Origin: JBGSOV01 sp041738935
GTDB taxonomy: Bacteria > Patescibacteriota > Gracilibacteria > CAIRYL01 > GCA-016699755
Reading direction: 5' to 3'
Length of the DNA stretch: 64,000 bases
Assembly (NCBI GenBank): GCA_041738935.1
Contig: JBGSOV010000001.1
Span: 86,146 to 150,145 of the forward strand
The notes under the pieces were generated by a model. The model was not told where the DNA came from and did not search any database. It was given only the letters and a program-made list of their open reading frames with translations. Numbering within the stretch: position 1 is the first letter of the stretch; every line of letters begins with the position of its first letter. The translations under genes and the position numbers were made by a program. Positions 1 to 7,329 of this stretch are shown here, piece by piece.

Positions 1-101
1 CACTCGTAATTGTCACGCACGACGCGACGATTGCCAAACAAGCAAGCCGCACGCTCACATTGGCGGACGGCAAACTTCTTTCTTCTCTTTCTTCATCATG
101 A
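1..101 (+). CDS. ABC transporter ATPase, C-terminal end (partial)
   Basis: The first 101 bases read through in frame from position 3 as the last 32 codons of an ABC-type ATPase. The visible peptide has the H-loop signature LVIVTHD followed by a typical end, TLTLADGKLL, and a serine-rich tail. The Walker motifs lie outside the window. The TGA stop (99-101) overlaps the dapB start in an ATGA arrangement, so the two genes are probably co-transcribed. The H-loop pattern resembles MacB/LolD-type exporters, but the substrate cannot be inferred. Confidence 0.7.
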   Translation, partial: LVIVTHDATIAKQASRTLTLADGKLLSSLSSS

Positions 102-841
102 ATATCGGACTGATTGGGTTTGGCAAAATGGGGCGACTGATTCACAAAATAGCCATAGAACGCGGGCACACGATTGGTGCAATTATCGATCCGCAAGCGG
201 CGGAAGCAACCGCAAAAGTTTTGAGCAAAGATTCTCGTGCCGATGTCTTTATCGATTTTTCTCATCCTGATGCAGTCGTCGAGAATATCGAAACTGCGTG
301 TAAACTCGGTCACAAAATCGTGGTTGGTACAACCGGTTGGAGCAATGATTTGCCGCGCATTCGTGCGCTTATCGAATCATCCGAGAACGCGCTTATTTGG
401 GCGAGTAATTTTTCACCAGCAGTGCAAATGTTTTTTCGCATTGTACGACGCGCAGCGCAAATCGCGAATGCTTTACCCGAATGTGATATCGCTTCGTGGG
501 AAGCGCATCATCGCCACAAAGCCGATGCGCCAAGTGGCACGGCATTGTCTGTCGGCGAGATTCTCTTGGGCGAAATCGACCGCAAGACCGAACTTCTCCT
601 CGATCGTCCACAAGGAAAAATCGCTCCACAACAATTGCATCTTGCGACCATTCGCGCCGGCGAGATTCCTGGAACACATTCGGTACTCTTTGATTTTGCG
701 GCAGAAACAATCGAGCTCAAATCCGTCTCGCGCAGTCGCGAAGGCTTTGCTCTGGGTGCGGTGATGGCAGCAGAATATTTGAACGATAAAACTGGATTCT
801 TCCATTATGACGAAGTGTTTGAGGAGATCTTGAAAATGTAA
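98..841 (+). CDS. dapB: 4-hydroxy-tetrahydrodipicolinate reductase
   Basis: Cytosolic NAD(P)H-dependent reductase of the diaminopimelate/lysine pathway. The protein has 247 residues, close to the usual 240-270. The N-terminal Rossmann motif is GFGKMG (residues 7-12), VGTTGW follows near residue 97, and NFSPAVQMF near 123. The catalytic/substrate loop EAHHRHKADAPSGTA lies at about 154-168; family members usually read E-L/H-H-H. The later segment IRAGEIPGTHSVLF replaces the common RGGDIVGEHTV form, a mild divergence. It starts inside the stop of an ABC ATPase gene. No other lysine-pathway gene is visible nearby, so whether the pathway is complete here is unknown. Confidence 0.93.
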   Translation: MNIGLIGFGKMGRLIHKIAIERGHTIGAIIDPQAAEATAKVLSKDSRADVFIDFSHPDAVVENIETACKLGHKIVVGTTGWSNDLPRIRALIESSENALIWASNFSPAVQMFFRIVRRAAQIANALPECDIASWEAHHRHKADAPSGTALSVGEILLGEIDRKTELLLDRPQGKIAPQQLHLATIRAGEIPGTHSVLFDFAAETIELKSVSRSREGFALGAVMAAEYLNDKTGFFHYDEVFEEILKM

Positions 842-912
842 ACTACGAATCGGGCTTGAGTTTGACAAAAATATGATAAGTATATAAAAAAATTCATGAT
901 TTTTAATGAACT

Positions 913-1308
913 ATGTCTAGATTAGGTCGCGAACAATGTGTGGATAACTGGAGAGCGCAACGAGCTTTGTTGAGCACTCAAAACAAAGCAAAAAAAGTAA
1001 CAACCGAGAATCGAGAGACTCAAGAGGAAGATTCCGCCACTGCAATTGCTTTATTCGCAGAAGATTTTGTGAACAGAGTTCAAAGACTGATGGCAGCAAA
1101 TAATATTATTGCTCCTGTTGAAGCGATAGATAAATTAAGTCAAACATCTACGTCGGTTGCGCTAAATAATGCTGATATTGTCATAGGCACATCACGAGGT
1201 GGCATTTTGTCTCGATTAGTGAATGCAATTTTAGCAGTTGATGATACGCTTCGGAATTGCAGGGGTGAGATTGCCGCGCATTTGAGGAGTTCAAAAGTTT
1301 CGGAATAA
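913..1308 (+). CDS. Hypothetical protein, 131 aa
   Basis: I do not recognise a family. The protein is hydrophilic with a basic N-terminal quarter, an acidic stretch near residue 40 and an otherwise helical, alanine-rich C-terminal half. It has no signal peptide or membrane segment. A promoter-like TTGACA (862-867) with TATAAA (883-888) lies just upstream, although the 15-bp spacer is short. The gene stands alone between dapB and a membrane protein. It is kept because the frame is open on the same strand as its neighbours and has a plausible promoter; it could be a chance frame. Confidence 0.45.
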   Translation: MSRLGREQCVDNWRAQRALLSTQNKAKKVTTENRETQEEDSATAIALFAEDFVNRVQRLMAANNIIAPVEAIDKLSQTSTSVALNNADIVIGTSRGGILSRLVNAILAVDDTLRNCRGEIAAHLRSSKVSE

Positions 1309-1403
1309 GCATTTGTTCGCATCCAATTATTAATTAAACTTTGCATTGTCATCTTCATTTGATTTTGCCACAATCGCAGAAGAGCATATTTTTCTAGCGA
1401 ATT

Positions 1404-2006
1404 GTGAATAGTAAGGTACTCATCAGAGATTTTCAACGGCTTGGCTCTGGGACAAAACTTGTTTTTTTTGGTGGATTGTTGGCTTTGGTGTCTGCGTTTT
1501 TTCCGTGGTATCAGATGGAGCGCGTCGAAAGCTTGGATTTTCGAATCCAAACGATTCCTGACGTGAGCAGTGGTTTTACCAAGTTTCCGATATTTGGCTT
1601 TCTTTCTGTGATTTTTGCCATTGCTGCCCTGATTTTATTTGTGCAGCATTTTTTTGGCACTCGCAAAAGTTTTGGCATTACGCACGGCAAAGCGTGGGCA
1701 TTTTTGGGCGCGCAGAGTGTGTTTACGCTGATGATTGCGCTGTTTGTCCTCTCGAGTGAGATGCAATCGATTCCTAGCGCGCAGCTGAGATTTGGCTTGT
1801 TTCTCTCACTTTTTTCGCATCTGCTGATTCTTTTTGGCGGATATGTTGAAGAAAAATCTCGTCAAAAATCCGAAACCATCGCCTCACTTTCTCCGCAGCC
1901 GGGCACATATGGTGGCTTTCATATACAACCAGAAGAACCCGAAGCTCATTACGAACAACTTTCTTTATCCGATGCCGATGCCGGGCGAAAACCAGTTTTA
2001 CGCTGA
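1404..2006 (+). CDS. Predicted four-helix membrane protein
   Basis: 200 residues with four hydrophobic segments at about 17-34, 62-80, 98-115 and 126-145, and a hydrophilic C-terminal tail of about 50 residues. The family is not recognised. The start is taken at a GTG codon because no ATG lies close by; a TTG two bases earlier is followed at once by a stop in its own frame. Its last 35 bases overlap the start proposed for the next gene. The topology suggests a small inner-membrane protein with a cytosolic tail. Nothing in the sequence indicates a substrate. Confidence 0.6.
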   Translation: MNSKVLIRDFQRLGSGTKLVFFGGLLALVSAFFPWYQMERVESLDFRIQTIPDVSSGFTKFPIFGFLSVIFAIAALILFVQHFFGTRKSFGITHGKAWAFLGAQSVFTLMIALFVLSSEMQSIPSAQLRFGLFLSLFSHLLILFGGYVEEKSRQKSETIASLSPQPGTYGGFHIQPEEPEAHYEQLSLSDADAGRKPVLR

Positions 2007-2277
2007 CAACGAAAAAAATAGTGAAGTAAAAGAAACCGACATTGATTTGTCGATCGCTTACGAACTCAAAGTCAAATCTCTGCCCGAAGATCAATGGGAA
2101 GACCAAGCCATTGTATTTTTTTGTAACGATTGTGAAAAAATCGTCGCTGCCGAAAAGAATAAAAACGCCGTCAAATTTACTTGCGCTGTCTGCAAAGGCA
2201 AAAATATTTCCTTTGGAACACAAAAATCAGTCAACAATTTTTTTCGCCTTAATGAAGGCGGTAAGCGAAAAAAATAA
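1972..2277 (+). CDS. Small zinc-ribbon protein
   Basis: About 101 residues. The C-terminal half holds two CxxC pairs, CNDC and CAVC, separated by about 17 residues, which is a zinc-ribbon pattern, and it ends in a basic GGKRKK tail. The frame is open further upstream, but I start it at ATG 1972 because the earlier part overlaps the membrane-protein gene and reads as low-quality sequence; ATG 1978 is an equal alternative. It overlaps the preceding gene by 35 bases and precedes recA. Function unknown; nucleic-acid or protein binding is a reasonable guess only. Confidence 0.55.
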   Translation: MPMPGENQFYADNEKNSEVKETDIDLSIAYELKVKSLPEDQWEDQAIVFFCNDCEKIVAAEKNKNAVKFTCAVCKGKNISFGTQKSVNNFFRLNEGGKRKK

Positions 2278-2292
2278 ATTTTCATAAAAAAG

Positions 2293-2311
2293 TTTGCTTT
2301 TCTTTAGCAAA
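2293..2311. promoter_or_regulatory. Inverted repeat upstream of recA
   Basis: TTTGCT and AGCAAA form 6-bp arms around a 7-base spacer, about 36 bases before the recA start. It could be an operator or simply the base of a weak hairpin. It does not match the LexA boxes I know (GAACNNNNGTTC or CTGT-N8-ACAG). Confidence 0.25.
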
Positions 2312-2346
2312 TCGACAAAACTAGTATTGTTATTTTTTTATACCAT

Positions 2347-3420
2347 ATGACAGCAAAGTCAACAAAACAATCAGACTCACGTAGTGAAGCGCTTAAAACC
2401 GCTTTGGGACAAATCCAAAAACAATTTGGTGAAGGCGCAATTATGAATCTTTCTGACGCCGGTAAGATGAAAGTCGAAACTATTCCAACGGGCGCAATCT
2501 CGCTCGATATCGCTTTGGGCGGCGGAATTCCAAAAGGACGAATTATCGAAATTTTTGGTCCAGAAAGCTCGGGAAAAACCACGATGACACTGCATATTGC
2601 TGCCGAATGCCAAAAATTGGGTGGACAAGTTGCCTTTATTGATGCCGAGCACGCTCTCGACCCGGAATATGCACAGCGCATCGGACTCAATCTCAATAGT
2701 TGTACAATCTCGCAACCAAGTTCGGGTGAAGAGGCTCTCGAAATTACCGAAATGCTGGTTCGCAGCGGTGCAGTTGATTTGATTATCATCGACTCGGTAG
2801 CGGCGTTGACGCCAAAAGCCGAAATCGAAGGAATGATGGGAGACTCACACATGGGTTTGCAAGCGCGCTTGATGAGTCAGGCACTCCGCAAATTGACGTC
2901 TGCTGTTTCAAAATCCAAGTGCACGATTATTTTCATCAATCAAATTCGTATGAAGATTGGCGTGATGTTTGGTAATCCCGAAACCACGACTGGCGGAAAC
3001 GCGCTCAAGTTCTATTCTTCCGTTCGTCTCGATATTCGTCGCATTGCCAAAATCGACTCTGCGACTGATGACGGCAAAGAAGTCACCGGAAACCGCGTGC
3101 GTGTCAAAGTTGTCAAAAACAAAGTCGCTGCGCCTTTTCGCCAAGCGGAGTTTGATATTATGTTCAATGAAGGAATTTCACGCGAAGGCGACATTCTCGA
3201 TCTTGCGACCGAACGCAATATTGTCAAAAAAGCTGGCGCATTCTTTTCGTACGGCGATACCAAGCTGGGTCAGGGACGCCTCAAAGCAATTGATTTTATG
3301 AAAAGTCATCCCGAAATGACCGACGAAGTGACTCGTCAATTGATGATGAAGGTTGACGCGCAAGTGGCTGTAGCAGCTGATACTGAGGAAGAGCCAAGCG
3401 AAATCGAAGACGAAGCATAA
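2347..3420 (+). CDS. recA: Recombinase RecA
   Basis: DNA-dependent ATPase for homologous recombination and repair. 357 residues, the usual length. Walker A is GPESSGKTT (about 72-80), with DAEHALDP and the Walker B segment LIIIDSVAALTPKAE following. The L1 loop shows MGLQARLMSQALRKLT, and the region INQIRMKIGVMFGNPETTTGGNALKFYSS carries the classic L2/N motif. The C-terminal tail is short and acidic, as in other RecA proteins. No recX follows. A strong terminator lies 28 bases after the stop, so recA is probably transcribed alone. Confidence 0.98.
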   Translation: MTAKSTKQSDSRSEALKTALGQIQKQFGEGAIMNLSDAGKMKVETIPTGAISLDIALGGGIPKGRIIEIFGPESSGKTTMTLHIAAECQKLGGQVAFIDAEHALDPEYAQRIGLNLNSCTISQPSSGEEALEITEMLVRSGAVDLIIIDSVAALTPKAEIEGMMGDSHMGLQARLMSQALRKLTSAVSKSKCTIIFINQIRMKIGVMFGNPETTTGGNALKFYSSVRLDIRRIAKIDSATDDGKEVTGNRVRVKVVKNKVAAPFRQAEFDIMFNEGISREGDILDLATERNIVKKAGAFFSYGDTKLGQGRLKAIDFMKSHPEMTDEVTRQLMMKVDAQVAVAADTEEEPSEIEDEA

Positions 3421-3447
3421 TTCTCACAAAAGTGAAAAGATGAGCAA

Positions 3448-3482
3448 GCGCTAAAGTACTATACTTTGGCGCCTGTTTTTTT
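3448..3482 (+). terminator. Rho-independent terminator after recA
   Basis: An 11-bp stem (GCGCTAAAGTA against TACTTTGGCGC, one G-T pair) with a 3-base loop is followed by CTG and a run of seven T. Confidence 0.85.
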
Positions 3483-3596
3483 AGATGGATTATTCTGCCC
3501 CGTTGAGAGAAGTGAAGTTTGTCGTTACACTGGAAGAACGATGATTCTTCCATATAATGCTCATTCCAACTATAAATCGAATATCTTTATTTCCTA

Positions 3597-3634
3597 ACCC
3601 CCTTCAATTCCCCCTTATCAGGGGGAGAGAAAGG
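3597..3634. repeat. Dispersed CCCCCTT palindromic repeat, copy 1
   Basis: The core CCCCCTTATCAGGGGG is a near-perfect hairpin preceded by another C-run. Related copies occur at 11798-11836 and 27901-27957. It lies between the recA terminator and mutY. Confidence 0.55.
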
Positions 3635-3656
3635 ATGTTTTATATTTAGAATCAGA

Positions 3657-4745
3657 ATGACTGCGAGTAACAATGATGATTTTCAGAATATCGGCGAAAG
3701 CTTACTCGATTGGTACGACGAACATGCTCGCGACTTGCCGTGGCGACAAACACGCGATCCGTACAAAATCTGGGTTGCAGAAATTATGCTGCAACAAACC
3801 CAAGTCGCACGAGTAATCGAATATTATCAGCGGTTTTTGGCGCGCTTCCCGACTGTCTTTGTATTGGCAGAAGCGAATTGGGATGATTTTTTGCCCTCTT
3901 GGCGCGGGTTGGGGTTTTATTCGCGTGGCAAAAATATGCTGCGAACGGCCGAATTGCTCGTGCAAAACCACAATGGCGTGTTCCCGAAAAATTTGCAGTT
4001 GCTCCAACAATTCCCTGGTGTTGGTCCATATACTGCCGCAGCAATTATGAGTTTTGCCTTTGAGGTGCCGATTCCTGCAATTGATACTAATCTCGAGCGT
4101 GTACTGGGTCGCGTTTTTGGCTGTACCCACAAAGGAGTGATTCCACGTGCAGATGCGCTTTTTGCCGCGGTTTCTGGTAACGCACATTCTCTTAATCACG
4201 CTCTGATGGATCTTGGCTCGACACTTTGCACCGGACGAAAAGTAATTTGCGAAGCATGTCCGTTGGCTTCTCGATGTCATTTTTTTACTTCCGGAAAAAA
4301 AGATATTTGGGAACAAGGTTTGCTCAGGGCTTCGGGAATTCGGCAAAAAAAATCTCCTAAAATTCCGATGGAAGTTGCAGTTGCTTGTATTCATCGAAAC
4401 GGAAAATATCTGATCGCCAAGCGTTCTGCGGCAAAAGGCGGCAGTTGGGAGTTTCCGGGTGGCAAGCGTGAAAAGGGCGAAGACTGGCGCCATGCGCTGA
4501 AGCGCGAAATCCAAGAAGAACTGGGTGTCGAGATTTCGGCACGACCGCATTTTTTCGAAAAAACTTGGGAAGAAGGCGATTATCTCTGGCGACTCCGTTT
4601 TGCGCGCTGCCAAATTTTACATGGCGAGCCGATTGCGTACGAACACGACGCACTTCGATGGGTTTTCCCCGAAGAAATCCTTCATTTCGATTTTCCTGTG
4701 GCGAATATAGAAGCCGTCGAAATTCTCAAAAAGATGAAAGGCTAG
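3657..4745 (+). CDS. mutY: A/G-specific adenine glycosylase with intact Nudix domain
   Basis: Base-excision repair enzyme that removes adenine opposite 8-oxoguanine. 362 residues. The HhH-GPD domain shows the catalytic Glu in AEIMLQQTQV (near 42), the hairpin FPGVGPYTAAAI and the catalytic Asp in AIDTNLERVLGR. The 4Fe-4S cluster motif C-x6-C-x2-C-x5-C (CTGRKVICEACPLASRC) is complete. The C-terminal part (about 235-362) is a Nudix fold and, unlike the usual MutY C-terminal domain, it has a full Nudix box matching Gx5Ex7REUxEExGU (GGKREKGE then REIQEELGV). It may therefore also hydrolyse an oxidised nucleotide. It stands alone behind a repeat element. Confidence 0.95.
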   Translation: MTASNNDDFQNIGESLLDWYDEHARDLPWRQTRDPYKIWVAEIMLQQTQVARVIEYYQRFLARFPTVFVLAEANWDDFLPSWRGLGFYSRGKNMLRTAELLVQNHNGVFPKNLQLLQQFPGVGPYTAAAIMSFAFEVPIPAIDTNLERVLGRVFGCTHKGVIPRADALFAAVSGNAHSLNHALMDLGSTLCTGRKVICEACPLASRCHFFTSGKKDIWEQGLLRASGIRQKKSPKIPMEVAVACIHRNGKYLIAKRSAAKGGSWEFPGGKREKGEDWRHALKREIQEELGVEISARPHFFEKTWEEGDYLWRLRFARCQILHGEPIAYEHDALRWVFPEEILHFDFPVANIEAVEILKKMKG

Positions 4746-4773
4746 GGAAAGAGGAAGAAAAGCATTTTTTACC

Positions 4774-4803
4774 TTGAAGTTACCGGCTCTTTTACGGTAT
4801 AAT
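4774..4803 (+). promoter_or_regulatory. Sigma-70 promoter for the S74 surface protein
   Basis: TTGAAG (4774-4779), an 18-bp spacer and a perfect TATAAT (4798-4803), 23 bases before the proposed ATG. Confidence 0.8.
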
Positions 4804-4826
4804 ATAAAGAAATATTGCACACAAAA

Positions 4827-5810
4827 ATGAAAGAAAAATCAATTGCACTCCGCGGCATTTTTACCAGTTCGTTTCTTGCTGTTTTACTGGTAATCAGCGT
4901 CTTACTCCTGATTTCACAAGCGGCATTCGCAGCGATCGTTTGGCCCAGTACTCCCACTGGACAAGTAGCTGGCGGCAAAATCACAAACGTCTTGCATACC
5001 GATGTTGTCAACGCTCGCATTGGCATTGGTACCAATACGCCTGCTGCGCGATTCCATCTTGTCGGATCAGGCTCTAGCGTGATTTTGACTGACAAAAGTA
5101 GCGATGGCGATGGAGACGATTGTCCTGTCGGCAACGAAAAAATTCCTCTCGACGCTCATAATATCGAAGTCGGTTACAAAATAGGCGATCAAACAGTAAC
5201 TGCTGTTGACGATGAGTTTGTCTGCACTGATGATAGCGGCATTGCCTGGAAAAACGGTGATGAAAAATGGTGGATCAATCCCGATTCGCAAATCGTTTTT
5301 GACAAAGATGGACACATTGCTATTGGCGCTACGACCGTCAAAAACGGACTGAGTCTTGATGTACAAGGCAAAATCGGAGCGAGCGAATGGTGTGATACAA
5401 ACGGCGCGAATTGTGTTGCACAAGCGACACTCTCTGGACTTTCTGATGAGCGTCTCAAAGAGAACATTATTCCCGTTTCTGGTTTGGCAGCAATCGAGCA
5501 GCTAAATGGCGTCAAATTTAACTGGAAAGCAACCGGCAAGGCTGACATTGGTGTTTTGGCGCAAAATGTTGAAACCGTTTTTCCCGAATTGGTCACAACT
5601 GCAGATGACGAAGCACAAACCAAATCTGTGCATTATGATGGGCTTATTGCGCCGCTCATTGAAGCCGTCAAAGAACTCAAAGCCGAAAACGACGAACTCC
5701 TCGAGCGCGTTGTCGAATTAGAAGCGCTCGTCAAAACAGATATCGAAAACCAATCTGCGCGTGCAGATAACTCCATTCAATACGGCGGATTTTGCCCTGC
5801 GGTTTCGTAA
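4827..5810 (+). CDS. Secreted protein with S74 (endosialidase chaperone) domain
   Basis: 327 residues. An N-terminal signal or anchor helix (about 10-33, ending QAAFAA) points to export. The middle part resembles phage-tail and collar-like surface proteins, with the phrase RIGIGTNTPAARFHL. The C-terminal region from about 205, SDERLKENI then IGVLAQNVETVFPELV and YDGLIAPLIEAVKEL, is a peptidase S74 intramolecular chaperone; these trimerise and cleave themselves off. It ends with a coiled coil (about 285-305). ATG 4827 is preferred to an upstream TTG because it sits well below a perfect -10 box. Likely a trimeric cell-surface fibre; what it binds is unknown. Confidence 0.85.
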   Translation: MKEKSIALRGIFTSSFLAVLLVISVLLLISQAAFAAIVWPSTPTGQVAGGKITNVLHTDVVNARIGIGTNTPAARFHLVGSGSSVILTDKSSDGDGDDCPVGNEKIPLDAHNIEVGYKIGDQTVTAVDDEFVCTDDSGIAWKNGDEKWWINPDSQIVFDKDGHIAIGATTVKNGLSLDVQGKIGASEWCDTNGANCVAQATLSGLSDERLKENIIPVSGLAAIEQLNGVKFNWKATGKADIGVLAQNVETVFPELVTTADDEAQTKSVHYDGLIAPLIEAVKELKAENDELLERVVELEALVKTDIENQSARADNSIQYGGFCPAVS

Positions 5811-5831
5811 GAATAATTTTTGATTATAAAA

Positions 5832-5863
5832 AAACAGCTCCGAGAATATCAGAGCTGTTTTTT
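5832..5863. terminator. Bidirectional terminator between convergent units
   Basis: A 9-bp stem (AAACAGCTC/GAGCTGTTT) with an 11-base loop is flanked by an A-run and a T-run, so it can serve the S74 gene on the plus strand and the M50 protease unit on the minus strand. Confidence 0.8.
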
Positions 5864-5864
5864 A

Positions 5865-6035
5865 CCGAACTGCCGTGCATGCCCTCGTCACTGTTCCCTC
5901 GGATGATAAAGTGGGAACGACTATGACAACGCCACGGCGAAGCCAAAAGCCCAAGTTCCCCTTTGGAAACAGAAGAGAAATGTAAAAACGAAGAGTGAAC
6001 GAACAATGCAGAAGTCGTTAGCAACGAGTATTATT
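5865..6035. ncRNA. Structured non-coding segment (candidate RNA)
   Basis: This stretch between convergent genes has no credible frame but is rich in complementarity. GTTCCC pairs with GGGAAC around 5910-5935, and GCCGTG with CACGGC closes a larger imperfect stem at about 5872-5956. A second hairpin (CCAAA...CTTTGG) lies near 5941-5966. It ends at the bidirectional terminator. It does not match tmRNA, SRP RNA or RNase P signatures that I know; 6S RNA is conceivable. It could equally be a structured 3' end of the protease transcript. Confidence 0.4.
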
Positions 6036-6109
6036 TCATATTCTTTTTTTCCAGTTCAAGTCCTTTTTGAGATATTCTGCTAACCATCGATTGGTGCCAT
6101 CGCCAAGCC

Positions 6110-6772
6110 TTAGCCTGCAAGAAGTGGCGTCAGCAAAAAGACAAAGAGGGTAATGATTTTTTCTGCGAGAAAGAAAAGCGGGCCCGTGATAATTGGTACA
6201 TGAAAAAACAAATCAATACCGAGTAATACCATCAACAGGACAAAGCCGTGTGTTTGCAAAAATTCTTCCACCGAACCGGCAGAACGCTTAGGTACAATTC
6301 CCAGTAAAAGATTGCCACCATCAAGTGGCGCAATCGGAATCAAATTGAAGAGCGCCAGAAGAGTATTAATAAAAATCATCAGTTGTAAAAGCAGCGCCCA
6401 AAAACTTCCTTCCGAAAGGAGCGCAAATCTACTCATCATAATCGAAACGCCTACAGCGACAAAAGCGAGCAAAAGATTGGTGAGCGGTCCGGCAATGGCG
6501 ATAAGCGCCAGATCCTGACGCGGTCTTTCGAGATTGTGACTATTTACGGGCACTGGTTTGCCCCAGCCAAAACCAATAATCAAAAATGCCAGTGTTCCAA
6601 AAAAATCCAAATGTCGCACGGGATTAAGGGTTAGGCGACCTTCTCTTTGAGCGGTGTTATCTCCCAGTGCATGGGCGACAAACGCATGTGCTGCCTCATG
6701 AAAAGCCAACGAAAACAGAAGCGTAATCCCCAAGGCGAGCAGATACCAAAGGTCAAATCCAGTTGAAAACAT
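6110..6772 (-). CDS. Site-2 protease family (M50) membrane metalloprotease
   Basis: 220-residue intramembrane zinc protease. The first transmembrane segment is followed by the zinc motif HEAAH in LAFHEAAHAFVAHALGD, and the third metal ligand lies in NLIPIAPLDGGNLL. Four or five further hydrophobic segments follow; there is no PDZ domain. This is the compact bacterial form that is often uncharacterised. I start at the internal ATG (MFSTGFDLW) since a longer frame would run into the rpmB promoter and coding region. It is divergent from rpmB, whose -35 box begins at the base next to this start codon. Confidence 0.88.
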   Translation of the reverse strand: MFSTGFDLWYLLALGITLLFSLAFHEAAHAFVAHALGDNTAQREGRLTLNPVRHLDFFGTLAFLIIGFGWGKPVPVNSHNLERPRQDLALIAIAGPLTNLLLAFVAVGVSIMMSRFALLSEGSFWALLLQLMIFINTLLALFNLIPIAPLDGGNLLLGIVPKRSAGSVEEFLQTHGFVLLMVLLGIDLFFHVPIITGPLFFLAEKIITLFVFLLTPLLAG

Positions 6773-6801
6773 TTGACAAGAAAAGAAAAAAACAAGATAA
6801 T
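6773..6801 (+). promoter_or_regulatory. Sigma-70 promoter of rpmB
   Basis: TTGACA (6773-6778), exactly 17 bp, GATAAT (6796-6801). It abuts the start codon of the divergent M50 protease gene. Confidence 0.85.
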
Positions 6802-6844
6802 TCTGCGGCTCATTGTGGCGCAAAATTACTCTTTCGTGAAGGTC

Positions 6845-7084
6845 ATGTCTAAAGTTTGTCAAATCACCGGAAAAAAGCCCTCTACTGGTCACAATGTATC
6901 GCATTCGGTACGACGCACCAATCGCCGCTTTTTGCCAAACCTTCAGTGGAAGCGTATTTTTGATCCTGAAACAAATTCATGGATTCGTATACGTGCCTGT
7001 ACTTCGGCTCTGCGCACCATGATGAAAGAACCCAGTAAACGTGAAGCCGCCCAGCTTGAGCGCAAGCAAGCAAAACAGAAGTAA
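6845..7084 (+). CDS. rpmB: 50S ribosomal protein L28
   Basis: 79-residue component of the large ribosomal subunit. The N-terminus MSKVCQITGKKPSTGHNVSHS, then RRTNRRFLPNLQ, and the later segment RIRACTSALRTM are standard for bacterial L28. A lysine/glutamate-rich tail of about 15 residues follows the conserved core. The single early Cys matches the non-zinc form. ATG 6845 gives the canonical N-terminus and lies 44 bases below a clean promoter. Transcribed alone. Confidence 0.95.
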   Translation: MSKVCQITGKKPSTGHNVSHSVRRTNRRFLPNLQWKRIFDPETNSWIRIRACTSALRTMMKEPSKREAAQLERKQAKQK

Positions 7085-7197
7085 TTCACGCAGTTTTCTG
7101 ACTTCAATAGAATCAGCTGAACTTCATGTATAAAAAAATCCTATTTTGTATCACGAAGACGGTTTCGAGGTCTTTGGATTTTTGGAATTCATTTTTA

Positions 7198-7226
7198 TTG
7201 ACAATTCCTCGATAAACAAGAAGAAT
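7198..7226 (+). promoter_or_regulatory. Promoter of rpsA
   Basis: TTGACA (7198-7203), 17 bp, AAGAAT (7221-7226). The same two hexamers with the same spacing occur before the 23S rRNA gene at 61338-61366. Confidence 0.7.
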
Positions 7227-7247
7227 ACTTGAGTACTTGTTGACTTA

Positions 7248-7278
7248 CCAAACACTTCCCGCGGCTTTCGGGGTTTGG
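7248..7278 (+). promoter_or_regulatory. Stem-loop in the rpsA leader
   Basis: CCAAAC (7248-7253) pairs with GTTTGG (7273-7278), and an inner CCCG/CGGG stem stacks directly below it with a small bulge on one side. It lies in the roughly 100-nt leader between promoter and start. A role in S1 autoregulation is inference from known S1 biology. Confidence 0.45.
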
Positions 7279-7329
7279 GACAAGCAACGTGCCATTTGAT
7301 ACTTTTTTGAAAAGGCCGCCCCATTTTTT

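Noticed and set aside
10..270. Open frame of 86 codons over the dapB start
   Set aside because: It is out of frame with dapB and with the ABC ATPase tail, both of which have strong family motifs.
1140..1550. Minus-strand frame of 136 codons
   Set aside because: It lies across the gap between two plus-strand genes with no family resemblance and no promoter; likely chance.
6773..6844. N-terminal extension of L28
   Set aside because: It would place the rpmB promoter inside the coding region, and L28 begins at MSKVCQ.
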